From assembly GCF_000993825.1 (NCBI RefSeq), contig NZ_CP011114.1, positions 3,658,001 through 3,722,000 of the forward strand: a stretch of 64,000 nucleotides of DNA, in the 5' to 3' direction. Shown here piece by piece: positions 8,376-15,889 of the stretch. Position 1 is the first letter of the stretch; every line of letters begins with the position of its first letter. The notes under the pieces were generated by a model, which worked only from the letters and a program-made list of their open reading frames with translations, ran no database searches and was not told the origin of the DNA. This stretch comes from Paenibacillus durus ATCC 35681 (GTDB lineage Bacteria; Bacillota; Bacilli; Paenibacillales; Paenibacillaceae). The position numbers and the translations under genes are program-made.

Positions 8376-8395
8376 GAAATCAGGAGCTGATGCAT

Positions 8396-8752
8396 ATGGC
8401 CGATATTCAAGAGACGATCAACGGGTTAATTCAGGAGCTGCGGCGCGGAACAATTATCATCAGCGTTCTCAGCCAATTATCCGAGCCTCATTACGGCTAT
8501 TCTCTGGTCACCATTTTGCAGGAAAAGGGTGTAAATATTGATCCGGGTACCTTATACCCTCTTCTGCGCAGATTGGAGAAGCAGGAATTGCTGGAAAGTA
8601 CGTGGGACACAAATGAAACGCGCCCAAGGAAATATTATTCACTCAGTCCTACCGGGAAAGAGGTCTATCTGCAGCTCTGCAAGGAATGGAAGAGCCTGAG
8701 CGACGGCCTTGAAAGCTTAATTAAAGGAGACGATGGCAATGGAGCTGGTTAA
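8396..8752 (+). CDS. PadR-family transcriptional regulator
   Basis: The 118-aa protein is a winged-helix PadR of the short type. It has RGTIIISVLSQLSEPHYGYSLVTILQEKG, the recognition region PGTLYPLLRRLEKQELLES and the wing RPRKYYSLSPTGKEV. The ATG at 8396 is preferred over the one at 8390 because AGGAG is then 9 bases upstream rather than 3. The gene overlaps the next gene by 20 bases, a common arrangement in which PadR controls a HAAS/DUF1700-type membrane protein. The ligand cannot be predicted. Confidence 0.85.
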   Translation: MADIQETINGLIQELRRGTIIISVLSQLSEPHYGYSLVTILQEKGVNIDPGTLYPLLRRLEKQELLESTWDTNETRPRKYYSLSPTGKEVYLQLCKEWKSLSDGLESLIKGDDGNGAG

Positions 8753-9764
8753 CCGATATATCCATGCGGTAACGCACCGGCTGACGGGCAGACAGCGGGA
8801 GGATATTAAGAGGGAGCTTCAGGGATTAATCGAGGACATGCTTGAAGAGCGCAGCGGAGGCCGGGACGCCTCCACCGCAGATGTGGAAGAAGTGCTGCTA
8901 GAGCTTGGAGATCCGCAAAAACTGGCTGATCAATACAGGGGGTACGGAAGATACCTGGTCAGTCCGGAAGTGTTCGGGTCCTATCTGGCTGTGCTTAAGA
9001 TTGTGCTGCTCTCCATTGGGATTGCCGTTACGGTTGCATCCGCGTTCCAGATGTTTACCGCCCCTCTGGATGCGCTTGGACATTTTCTGGATTATCTGGC
9101 TTCCTTGTTTATGGGATTCATTCAGGGATTCGCCTGGGTAACTCTTACTTTTGGGTTGATCGAATATGCAGGAGCGAGACGCATCCGAACGGGGATGGGG
9201 GCAAGGAACGCTTGGAAACCAGCCGATCTGCCTCCCCTGCCTGACCACCGCTTAAGCATCAAACGGTCAGACCCAATCGCCAGTCTGATCTTTACCATTC
9301 TGCTGGGGCTTCTGTTTACCTCGTCGCTTAATCTCTTCGGAGTATGGCATTTTCCGGAGAGCGATTCCATGAAGATTGTGCCTATTTTTGACGAAACGGT
9401 ATTTCGCGGGTTCCTCCCGTTTATCTTGGCGGTATTCGCCCTCAGTATTTTGAAGGATATCCTGAAGATAGCTGCGAGGAAATGGACGCCGGCGCTGATA
9501 GGCTTTGAAATTCTGGTCAGTCTGCTGTATTTCGTGCTGGCTCTGTTCATGTTCAACGATTCGGCCATATGGAATCCCGATTTTATGCGGCAAATGGCAG
9601 AATCCGGGATAACGCCGGCAGGGAGCGGGGCCTTCTACAGCGTGAGCGGCAACTGGAGCAGAATCACCGGAGGATTCATTTATTTGATCGGAATCGTAAT
9701 CTTCATTGATATGATCACTGCTGCGGTAAAGGCATACCGGCTAAGAACCATTTATCAACGTTAG
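8733..9764 (+). CDS. HAAS-domain membrane protein, PadR partner
   Basis: The 343-aa product starts with a HAAS-like helical domain (residues 1-75: VNRYIHAVTHRLTGRQREDIKRELQGLIEDML, then VLLELGDPQKLADQYRG). Six or so hydrophobic segments follow (near 85-105, 125-145, 180-200, 225-245, 255-275, 310-335). HAAS proteins are encoded with PadR regulators and are thought to sense or counteract envelope stress, but their biochemistry is poorly known. The start overlaps padR, so translation is coupled. Confidence 0.75.
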   Translation: MAMELVNRYIHAVTHRLTGRQREDIKRELQGLIEDMLEERSGGRDASTADVEEVLLELGDPQKLADQYRGYGRYLVSPEVFGSYLAVLKIVLLSIGIAVTVASAFQMFTAPLDALGHFLDYLASLFMGFIQGFAWVTLTFGLIEYAGARRIRTGMGARNAWKPADLPPLPDHRLSIKRSDPIASLIFTILLGLLFTSSLNLFGVWHFPESDSMKIVPIFDETVFRGFLPFILAVFALSILKDILKIAARKWTPALIGFEILVSLLYFVLALFMFNDSAIWNPDFMRQMAESGITPAGSGAFYSVSGNWSRITGGFIYLIGIVIFIDMITAAVKAYRLRTIYQR

Positions 9765-9814
9765 TGCGAATCATCTAAAGCCGGAGATACAAGAAGCGGA
9801 GAGGGGCTCTCCGC

Positions 9815-9935
9815 TTACTGCTCAATGACATAGATATGGTCGGCCACACGGTCAATAAACATACGGTCATGCGATACGAGGAGAATCGTGCCTTCATACT
9901 TTTGATAAGTCGGCTCATCCAGAATCAGTACTTAC
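9815..9935 (-). pseudogene. ABC-F ATPase C-terminal remnant
   Basis: In one minus-strand frame this stretch reads LILDEPT, then YEGTILLVSHDRMFIDRVADH and a stop. This is the Walker B and the H-loop with C-terminal end of an ABC-F ribosome-protection ATPase, with about 20-25 residues (the NHLD region) missing between DEPT and YEG. There is no upstream domain. It overlaps in another frame with the last codons of the methyltransferase gene, so a deletion appears to have fused the two genes. Confidence 0.75.
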
Positions 9936-10796
9936 TCCAATCAAAATATCCAGATCCACGGTGATCTCAGCATAATCCCGGTTAATATAGCCGTCGATCC
10001 GCGTCTTATTGCTGGACCAGGAAAGTGGGGTCATGCGCACCATATTTCCGAGTTCCGCTTGATTCAGTTCTTTGATGTAGTTTAGATGAATCACATCCGC
10101 TAGAACAAAATGCTGCCTGAACAGCGCCGCCGTCTCATCGTTGCGATAGCTCATATTCTCCTCGCGGCCGAAGAGGGCTTCTCTGAGTTCTTTTAGGTAG
10201 CCGGAGCGGGGTACGACTTTAATCACTAGGCCATCATGAGCCGAAATCCGCTTGAATTCCTTGTAATTGGACGGAGACAAAATATTGAGTACGACATTAA
10301 GCGATTGGTCTGCAAGCGGTGATTTGGCCAAGTCGCCCACAATCCAAATGGGAGCTTCGTATTTTTTTGAAGCCATGACAATGCCTTCCTTGGATAGATC
10401 AAGACCGATTCCGGTAATTCCCGGACTCCCGCATTCCTCCAAAATCCGGTGTAAATGCGAGCCCTCCCCACAGCCCAAATCCGCCATCGTATAGGAGTCG
10501 GCAGAACCGCCCTTATGCTTCTCTATCGCTCCCGCAATCGTCTCATGCATCTTAGTATAGAGGCCGGATTCCGTAATGATTTTGCGCCTTGCTTGAAATA
10601 ATTCTTTCGTGTATTTTCTGCTTGCGGGACGGGCCGACAAGTTAAGATAGCCGTGTTTTGAGAAATCAAAGGTGTGGTTTCTACAACAGATCAGGCTTTT
10701 ACAATCGGCAACTCTCATCGGACTTTCGCAGAGCGGACATTTAAATGCCGACTCCAATTCTTTCACACGCGCTGCACCTATTGATTGTCTGGTCAT
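9915..10796 (-). CDS. RlmA/TlrB-like 23S rRNA (guanine-N1) methyltransferase
   Basis: The 293-aa product has an N-terminal zinc finger (FKCPLCESPM, CCRNHTFDFSKHGYLNL, residues 18-53) and a class I SAM methyltransferase domain with ADLGCGEGSHLHRIL (about 107-121) and LNVVLNILSP. This is the RlmA family, which methylates G745 or G748 in 23S rRNA; the RlmA(II) branch (TlrB) gives resistance to tylosin and mycinamicin. Which guanine is used cannot be read here. The last codons (VSTDSG) are encoded by sequence that, in another frame, is the ABC-F remnant, so the natural C-terminus may be changed. A leader peptide and attenuator lie upstream, supporting drug-inducible expression. Confidence 0.8.
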   Translation of the reverse strand: MTRQSIGAARVKELESAFKCPLCESPMRVADCKSLICCRNHTFDFSKHGYLNLSARPASRKYTKELFQARRKIITESGLYTKMHETIAGAIEKHKGGSADSYTMADLGCGEGSHLHRILEECGSPGITGIGLDLSKEGIVMASKKYEAPIWIVGDLAKSPLADQSLNVVLNILSPSNYKEFKRISAHDGLVIKVVPRSGYLKELREALFGREENMSYRNDETAALFRQHFVLADVIHLNYIKELNQAELGNMVRMTPLSWSSNKTRIDGYINRDYAEITVDLDILIGVSTDSG

Positions 10797-10811
10797 GACT
10801 TATCTCCCTCT

Positions 10812-10848
10812 GAAAAAAATAAAAAATCACAGGCGGTTTGCCTGTGAT
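10812..10848 (-). terminator. attenuator terminator upstream of the rRNA methyltransferase
   Basis: On the minus strand ATCACAGGC (10848-10840) pairs with GCCTGTGAT (10834-10826) and is followed by a long T-rich tract. The hairpin ends about 15 bases before the start codon, so it must be read through for the gene to be expressed. Confidence 0.8.
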
Positions 10849-10849
10849 C

Positions 10850-11073
10850 CAGAGTAAACGGGAAAAGCCCCATCCCTATTCGATTAAGGTTTAAGCCAAG
10901 ATAGCCGTCGCCAAATAAACCTCACTTATGCTAAACAAAAGAAGAGGATGATTAAAAATGGACAGACTGATCCCGTTTACTCTGTATAGCCAAACAGAGC
11001 CTTTGAACGTATTTAATTACGCGTTCAAAGCCGGGAAACGCAGTCTGATATAGAATACCATTTTTAACAATCC
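10850..11073 (-). promoter_or_regulatory. ribosome-attenuation leader of the rRNA methyltransferase
   Basis: This leader has several mutually exclusive pairings. The leader-peptide ribosome binding site and start (11073-11058) can pair with 10961-10946. CTTTGAACG and CGTTCAAAG (11030-11022 and 11009-11001) form a hairpin that includes the leader stop. A 14-base arm (10984-10971) is perfectly complementary to 10863-10850, directly before the terminator. Ribosome stalling on the leader could switch between these forms, as in erm, vga and lsa leaders. The fold was read by eye and not calculated. Confidence 0.7.
11017..11061 (-). CDS. leader peptide (14 aa) of the rRNA methyltransferase attenuator
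   Basis: The ORF encodes MVFYIRLRFPALNA and starts with ATG at 11061 after an AAGGAGG ribosome binding site. Its 3' part and stop codon lie within a 9-bp hairpin. The R-L-R motif (residues 6-8) resembles the +X+ stall motifs of macrolide-induced leaders such as some erm leaders, where the drug in the tunnel stops the ribosome. The drug is not known from sequence. Confidence 0.7.
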   Translation of the reverse strand: MVFYIRLRFPALNA

Positions 11074-11102
11074 TCCTTGGAAAATATGAGCGTAATATTG
11101 GA

Positions 11103-11131
11103 AGTATCATTCATAGTATAAAGTTCGTCAA
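11103..11131 (-). promoter_or_regulatory. candidate promoter of the leader/methyltransferase transcript
   Basis: On the minus strand TTGACG (11131-11126) and GATACT (11108-11103) are 17 bases apart, placing a start near 11095, about 35 bases before the leader ATG. Confidence 0.5.
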
Positions 11132-11177
11132 AGCATTTGGCAATTAACAGTCAGGAGCCGGCGCCGCATTAATGTAC

Positions 11178-12110
11178 TTACCGGTTCACTTGCCCCCGCA
11201 GCGCGGAGATCACCCCCAGCGATACAATCTCCGATATTTGAGCCTGCGATTCCCGGGTCAGCCCGGCAATATGGGGCGTAACCGTGCAGGAGGGAAGCGC
11301 CAGCAGCGGATGATCCTCCGGCGGCGGTTCGTGACTCAGCACATCCAGCACGGCGCCGGCAAGCCGGTTCGCGGCAAGCGCTTCGTACAGGGCGTCTTCA
11401 TCGACCACGGCTCCCCTCGACGTATTGATTAGAATAGCGGACGGCTTCATCCGATTCAGCGCCGAAGCGTCAATCAGACCATGCGTCGACGGAAGCAAAG
11501 GAACGTGTAGGCTGACATAGTCGCTTTCGGCGAGTACCCGGCTTAGATCGGCGGGGATAATCTCCGTATTGGCGGCATCGCCGCCATCCTTAAGCCGCGG
11601 ATCGCAGCCCAGGACATTCATCCCGAGTGCCGCTGCTTTGGCGCCTGTCCGTCGGCCGATTTCACCTACGCCGACCAGCCCCAGCGTCTTGCCGCCGATT
11701 TCGTGCAGCGTGAACTGCTGCCGGGGCCAGCCTCCGGAGCGCACGCCGGATGCCGCCTCCCCGAGACGCCGGGCAGAATGGAAGATGGCTGCGATGACGT
11801 ATTCAGCCACAGCGGACGCATTGGCGCTTCCCGCCGTAACGACCGGGATCTTCCGGCAGGCCGCCGCATCCAAGTCGATATTGTCCAGCCCCGCGCCAAG
11901 CCGTCCAATCGCCTTCAGACGGGATGCCGTCCCGATAAGCGCCTCAGTTACCCGTGTCTGATTGCGGACGATCAGAGCGTCCGCTTCCTTGACCGCTTCC
12001 CCGAGTTCCGGACTGTTCCACAGACCCGGATCATAGCGTACATGATACCCCTCCTTCTCCAGCAATTCCAGACCATTCGGAGCGTTCCATTCCGTTACGA
12101 GGATATTCAT
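11178..12110 (-). CDS. slcC: NAD-dependent 2-hydroxyacid dehydrogenase, probable (S)-sulfolactate dehydrogenase
   Basis: The 310-aa product is a D-isomer-specific 2-hydroxyacid dehydrogenase (SerA-like core without the ACT domain). It has the Rossmann motif LGLVGVGEIGRRTG, the catalytic Arg (NTSRGAVVDEDAL), Glu (VLDVLSHEPP) and His (TPHIAGLT). In sulfolactate degraders such as Chromohalobacter, SlcC oxidises (S)-sulfolactate to sulfopyruvate, and a ComC enzyme then reduces it to (R)-sulfolactate for the SuyAB lyase. Its place as last gene after suyA, suyB and a comC-type gene, overlapping the latter by 4 bases, supports this role. Other hydroxyacids remain possible. Confidence 0.7.
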   Translation of the reverse strand: MNILVTEWNAPNGLELLEKEGYHVRYDPGLWNSPELGEAVKEADALIVRNQTRVTEALIGTASRLKAIGRLGAGLDNIDLDAAACRKIPVVTAGSANASAVAEYVIAAIFHSARRLGEAASGVRSGGWPRQQFTLHEIGGKTLGLVGVGEIGRRTGAKAAALGMNVLGCDPRLKDGGDAANTEIIPADLSRVLAESDYVSLHVPLLPSTHGLIDASALNRMKPSAILINTSRGAVVDEDALYEALAANRLAGAVLDVLSHEPPPEDHPLLALPSCTVTPHIAGLTRESQAQISEIVSLGVISALRGQVNR

Positions 12111-13204
12111 GCTTCATTTCCCTTCCGTGTTTCTTCCCCTTCATGCGTCAGCTGCGGAGGAAACGGGGTCCCTGCCTCCCGGGCCAGCTCCTCCAGTTCA
12201 CTGACGACATTGTCCGGCAGGGAGATTCCAGACAGCCGATTCCGCCCGGCGGAGCGGAATCTCCGCTCTCCCGGAAGCAATATTTCCTCCGCGCCGGGCG
12301 ACAAAGGTACCTCCTTGATCTCGTCTGCGAACCGCGAGACGGTATCGTAATATGCCTCCATATTCAGCCAGCGGGCCGGCGAGAACAGCAGGATGACATG
12401 GCCCACATCGGCATGTTTATCTCCATCTTTGTACAGATTGCCAATATGCGGACCAAAGGAGGCGCCGGTCAGGATACCGCACAGCATCTCCACGGCAAGT
12501 GCCAGAGCATAGCCTTTGGCTCCGCCCAGCGGCAGAATCGCTCCCTTCAGCGCTTCTCCGGCTTCCGTGGTCGGCCGTCCCTCACTGTCGATGGCCCAGC
12601 CCTCGGGGATCGGCTGCTCCCGCTTTTGCGCCTGCATGATCTTCCCGCGCGCCACAACGCTGGATGAAAGGTCGGCAATGATCGCCGGCTTGCCTTCGGC
12701 GCCGGATGGGAATCCGAATGCGATCGGGTTCGTCCCGAGAAAAGCCGACCGGCCTCCCCAGGGGGCGATGCCCGGCGGAGAGTTGGTCATGACGACCGAC
12801 GCCATGTTCTCCTTGGCCGCCTCCTGGCAAAGATAGGCCGCCGTTCCGAAATGATTGCTTCCGTGTACGAACACGGCCGCGAGCCCCTGCTCCCGGGCGA
12901 TGGGTATCCCCTCCCGCAAAGCCCGAACGGCCACTGCTTGGCCCAGCCCGTTCCCTCCGTCCACAGTCAGCACCGAACCGTGACGCTCGGCCGTAATTTT
13001 GGACGCGGCATTGATCCTTCCTTCCTGAATGCGCCGGAAGTAGACCGGCAGTCTGCTGACGCCATGGCTCCCGTGCCCTTCCAAATCGGCTCGGACCAGG
13101 GAATCGGCCGTAATGAACGCGTCCTCCTCAGGCACATTCAAGGAGATCAGTACCGATTGTACAAAGTCATTGAGCTTCCCGCTGTCATAGCGCTTTGCTG
13201 TCAT
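12107..13204 (-). CDS. comC: malate/L-lactate-type dehydrogenase, probable (R)-sulfolactate dehydrogenase
   Basis: The 365-aa product belongs to the Ldh_2 (malate/L-sulfolactate dehydrogenase) family. Signs are the N-terminal DSLVRADLEGHGSHGVSRLPVYFRRI, the HGSNHFGTAAYLC region with active-site His, MTNSPPGIAPWGG and NPIAFGFPSG, and GGAKGYALALAVEMLCG. The family includes ComC, which interconverts (R)-sulfolactate and sulfopyruvate with NAD(P)H. It sits between suyB and slcC in a tight operon, so with SlcC it would work as a two-step racemase of sulfolactate. Substrate assignment rests on neighbours. Confidence 0.75.
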   Translation of the reverse strand: MTAKRYDSGKLNDFVQSVLISLNVPEEDAFITADSLVRADLEGHGSHGVSRLPVYFRRIQEGRINAASKITAERHGSVLTVDGGNGLGQAVAVRALREGIPIAREQGLAAVFVHGSNHFGTAAYLCQEAAKENMASVVMTNSPPGIAPWGGRSAFLGTNPIAFGFPSGAEGKPAIIADLSSSVVARGKIMQAQKREQPIPEGWAIDSEGRPTTEAGEALKGAILPLGGAKGYALALAVEMLCGILTGASFGPHIGNLYKDGDKHADVGHVILLFSPARWLNMEAYYDTVSRFADEIKEVPLSPGAEEILLPGERRFRSAGRNRLSGISLPDNVVSELEELAREAGTPFPPQLTHEGEETRKGNEA

Positions 13205-13239
13205 ACGAACGTTACGCCTCCCCGTTCATTTATCTTTAT

Positions 13240-14394
13240 TCACGCGCTCGGATACAGCTTGGTCATCACGAACTCCCGGTGGCCCAGCGCTTCTGCCGCC
13301 GTCAGACGTCCGTTGACGGTCCGTTCCAGCGTCTCCAGCAATCGCTCCCGCGCTTCCGGCAGCGTGATCGAACGCTCCAGCAGCGGGCTTACATCGACGT
13401 CGATATGCTCGGCCATCAGCTTGACCGTCTTCGGATTGGCCGATATTTTGACTACCGGCTCGATCGGGTTGCCGATGACATTGCCCTGACCCGTTGGGAA
13501 AAAGTGGATGACCGCTCCGGCAGCGGCCATGAGCGTTATGCATTCCGCAGCGGCGGAAGAGCTGTCCATGAAATACAGGCCCGGGCCGTTCTGCGGCGCC
13601 TCGGCAGGCTTCAGTACGCCAATGACCTGCTTGGTGCCGGTTTTTTCGATATTGCCGAGCGCCTTCTCTTCAATCGTGGACAGCCCGCCGGCGATATTGC
13701 CCTGGGTCGGCTGGGAGCCGAGCAGGTCCACGCCCTGGGAAGCGAATCCGGAGACATAACGTTCATAGGTGCGCTGGAATTGTTCGCGCAGCTCTTCCGT
13801 CGCCATCCGGTCCGCAATCAGATGCTCTCCGCCCGTAAGCTCGGAAGTCTCCCCGAAAAACACGGTCGCCCCCTGATCGATCAAATAATCAACCGTTTCG
13901 CCGACCGTCGGGCAGGAGGCCAGCCCCGTTGTCGTATCCGATTCTCCGCACTTGATGCTTACGGTAAGCTCCGAGAGAGATACGGGCTCCCGCTGAAGCT
14001 CTGTGGCCCACTGCACGAATTCCTTGGCTTTCCAGGACGCCCGCCGAATTACTTCCAGATCACCCAAGCCTTCGATGGAGAATCCGGCCACCGGTTTGCC
14101 TGTGGCGGCGATGCCGTCCGTGATGATCTTCGTCCAATTGGGTTCAATGCCGATCACGATGACCGCCGCGACGTTTGGATTGCTGCCTGTTCCGATCATG
14201 GTGCGGAAGTGCAGTTCCAGATCCTCTCCGTACTGCAGCCGCCCGTAAGCATGGGGGAGAGCCAGTGTGCCGGAGACGACCTTCGCCACCGCCTCGCAGG
14301 CCGCGTTCGAAATGTCGTCAACCGGTAAAATAATCACATGATTGCGGATGCCCACCTTGCCGTTTTCCCTGCGATATCCGAATAATTGTCCCAT
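13240..14394 (-). CDS. suyB: (R)-sulfolactate sulfo-lyase large subunit (UxaA family)
   Basis: The product is 384 aa from the ATG at 14394, which has GAGGTGG 5 bases upstream and follows the suyA stop by two bases; a GTG at 14403 is less likely. It matches the large domain of UxaA/altronate dehydratase proteins: [54 protein letters not shown] with metal-site cysteines, and [21 protein letters not shown]. SuyAB splits (R)-sulfolactate into pyruvate and sulfite. In sugar-acid dehydratases the partner genes would be for hexuronate use; here they are ComC and SlcC types, which favours sulfolactate. Confidence 0.8.
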   Translation of the reverse strand: MGQLFGYRRENGKVGIRNHVIILPVDDISNAACEAVAKVVSGTLALPHAYGRLQYGEDLELHFRTMIGTGSNPNVAAVIVIGIEPNWTKIITDGIAATGKPVAGFSIEGLGDLEVIRRASWKAKEFVQWATELQREPVSLSELTVSIKCGESDTTTGLASCPTVGETVDYLIDQGATVFFGETSELTGGEHLIADRMATEELREQFQRTYERYVSGFASQGVDLLGSQPTQGNIAGGLSTIEEKALGNIEKTGTKQVIGVLKPAEAPQNGPGLYFMDSSSAAAECITLMAAAGAVIHFFPTGQGNVIGNPIEPVVKISANPKTVKLMAEHIDVDVSPLLERSITLPEARERLLETLERTVNGRLTAAEALGHREFVMTKLYPSA

Positions 14395-14396
14395 CG

Positions 14397-14675
14397 TTAC
14401 CACCTCGCCGATTTAATATTGTGCGTATGAACGTATTCCCCTTCGGTCAGCCCCTCCGGCGCAATGCCGATGGGAATGCCGTATTCAATGACTTTGCCGC
14501 CCTTTTCAAGAACGCCGATGGATATTTTGTGCCCCAGCGGAACATCCTGAAGGCTTGTCACCGTTATTTCCGAATCGTCATCCATAAAGACCCCGACGAC
14601 CTGCTGCCCGGCGGTAATGTCCGTCGTTGCGACGCCAACCTGATCTCCCTGCTTATGAATCAAAAAATGATGCAT
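14397..14675 (-). CDS. suyA: (R)-sulfolactate sulfo-lyase small subunit (SAF domain)
   Basis: The 92-aa protein is a stand-alone SAF domain, the small subunit of UxaA-type lyases. It has [17 protein letters not shown], then [49 protein letters not shown]. The GxxIG and VHxHN motifs are typical of the small domain of altronate/galactarate dehydratases and SuyA. It is directly followed by suyB. A split two-subunit lyase rather than one fused protein fits SuyAB. Confidence 0.8.
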   Translation of the reverse strand: MHHFLIHKQGDQVGVATTDITAGQQVVGVFMDDDSEITVTSLQDVPLGHKISIGVLEKGGKVIEYGIPIGIAPEGLTEGEYVHTHNIKSARW

Positions 14676-14769
14676 ATTCTTCCCTCCGAATCTAAATTTG
14701 CGATTTGCTTACGTATTCCCGTTGTTACTTGCGAATCAGGTCCCATGATGGCCCATTTCGTATTGAGAA

Positions 14770-15864
14770 TTACTTGCGGATTCCCGTCTCGGTGGCCAGA
14801 CCTGTGTAATACTGCGCTTCCTTATTCACGAAATCCGTAAACTCCTGCCCCGTCAGTACATTCGGATCAACCTGCAACTTCTTGAGCTTTGCGACGAAAT
14901 CAGGGTCCTGTGCCAGCTTGGCGACTCCATCCGCCCACTTCTTGACAATCTCCTGCGGCGTTCCTTTCGGGAAGCTCATGCCCGTCCACCAGGAGACGGA
15001 CAAATCCTTCACTCCCTGCTCCGCCGTTGTGGGAACATCGGGATAATATGGACTGCGCTCAGGAGCCAATACCGCCAGCACCTTCAGCTTACCCGCTTTG
15101 ACCAGGGTGGACGTCTCATTGACGGTATGAACGGCCAGGACCGCATTGCCTCCGGCGACAAGAGGCAGGGACTCGGAAGCGCCTTTGGTGGCCACCATCC
15201 GGGTCTTGGAGAAATCGGCCCCGATCGCTTTCAACCATTCGGCTACGGCAAATGTAGAGAAGCCCGCAGGCCCGACGCTTGTCCAGGTCAGCTTCTCGGG
15301 GTTGGCCTTCGCCCAGTCCGAAAATTCGCGGAAGTCCTTCCACGGCGCGTCGGCGGCGACCACAAAGACAGGAGCGTCCGTGACGACGCGAGCCGCGAAT
15401 TCATGGTCGCTCAAGAGAACCGGCGCCGCGGCCGATCCAGCTTGGAGCATGGTCGTGCTCGCCACATTATCCGCAAGCACCGTGTAGCCGTCATTAGAAG
15501 CCTGTTTGAGCGCGTACTGCGCGCCGGTAGCGCCGCCCGCTCCGGGCTTGTTGACAATTTCAATCGGCTGCCCCCATTCCTTACTGAGCCCTTCCGCAAC
15601 CGTTCGGGCCACCAGATCAACGCCGCCTCCGGCAGAGAAAGGCACCACATATTCGATGGGCCGGTTCGGATAATCGGCGTAGGCCGAGGATGCAGACGCA
15701 GCCGGTGCAGCGGCGGGAACCGCCGTTTCGCCGCCCGCCCCGGCGGACGCGCCTGCTCCGGACTTTGCGGAGTTCGCCCCGCAGCCGGAGATCAGAAACA
15801 GCAGCGCAAGAGCTAGCGGTAGCAGCGGGGAAAGCTTTTTGTTCAATGTTGTCACTTGGTTCAC
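14770..15864 (-). CDS. TctC-type solute-binding lipoprotein, probable sulfolactate receptor
   Basis: The 364-aa product has a lipoprotein signal (LLFLISGCGANS, Cys about residue 28), a low-complexity Ala/Gly linker, and a Bug/TctC periplasmic-type binding fold (YPNRPIEYVVPFSAGGGVDLVARTVAEGLSKEWGQPIEIVNKPGAGGATGAQY). It would capture the substrate for the TctA/TctB permease encoded just upstream. TTT transporters (SlcHFG) import sulfolactate in other bacteria. In a Gram-positive the receptor is lipid-anchored to the membrane face. Confidence 0.85.
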   Translation of the reverse strand: MNQVTTLNKKLSPLLPLALALLFLISGCGANSAKSGAGASAGAGGETAVPAAAPAASASSAYADYPNRPIEYVVPFSAGGGVDLVARTVAEGLSKEWGQPIEIVNKPGAGGATGAQYALKQASNDGYTVLADNVASTTMLQAGSAAAPVLLSDHEFAARVVTDAPVFVVAADAPWKDFREFSDWAKANPEKLTWTSVGPAGFSTFAVAEWLKAIGADFSKTRMVATKGASESLPLVAGGNAVLAVHTVNETSTLVKAGKLKVLAVLAPERSPYYPDVPTTAEQGVKDLSVSWWTGMSFPKGTPQEIVKKWADGVAKLAQDPDFVAKLKKLQVDPNVLTGQEFTDFVNKEAQYYTGLATETGIRK

Positions 15865-15889
15865 ACTCCTAATTATGTTGGAACGGCAC

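Noticed and set aside
10959..11054. Plus-strand ORF starting MDRLIPFTLYSQ in the methyltransferase leader
   Set aside because: It arises because the leader is nearly palindromic; the minus-strand leader has the promoter, ribosome binding site and terminator in the right order.
13195..14328. 377-aa plus-strand ORF
   Set aside because: Antisense shadow of suyB with no recognisable domain.
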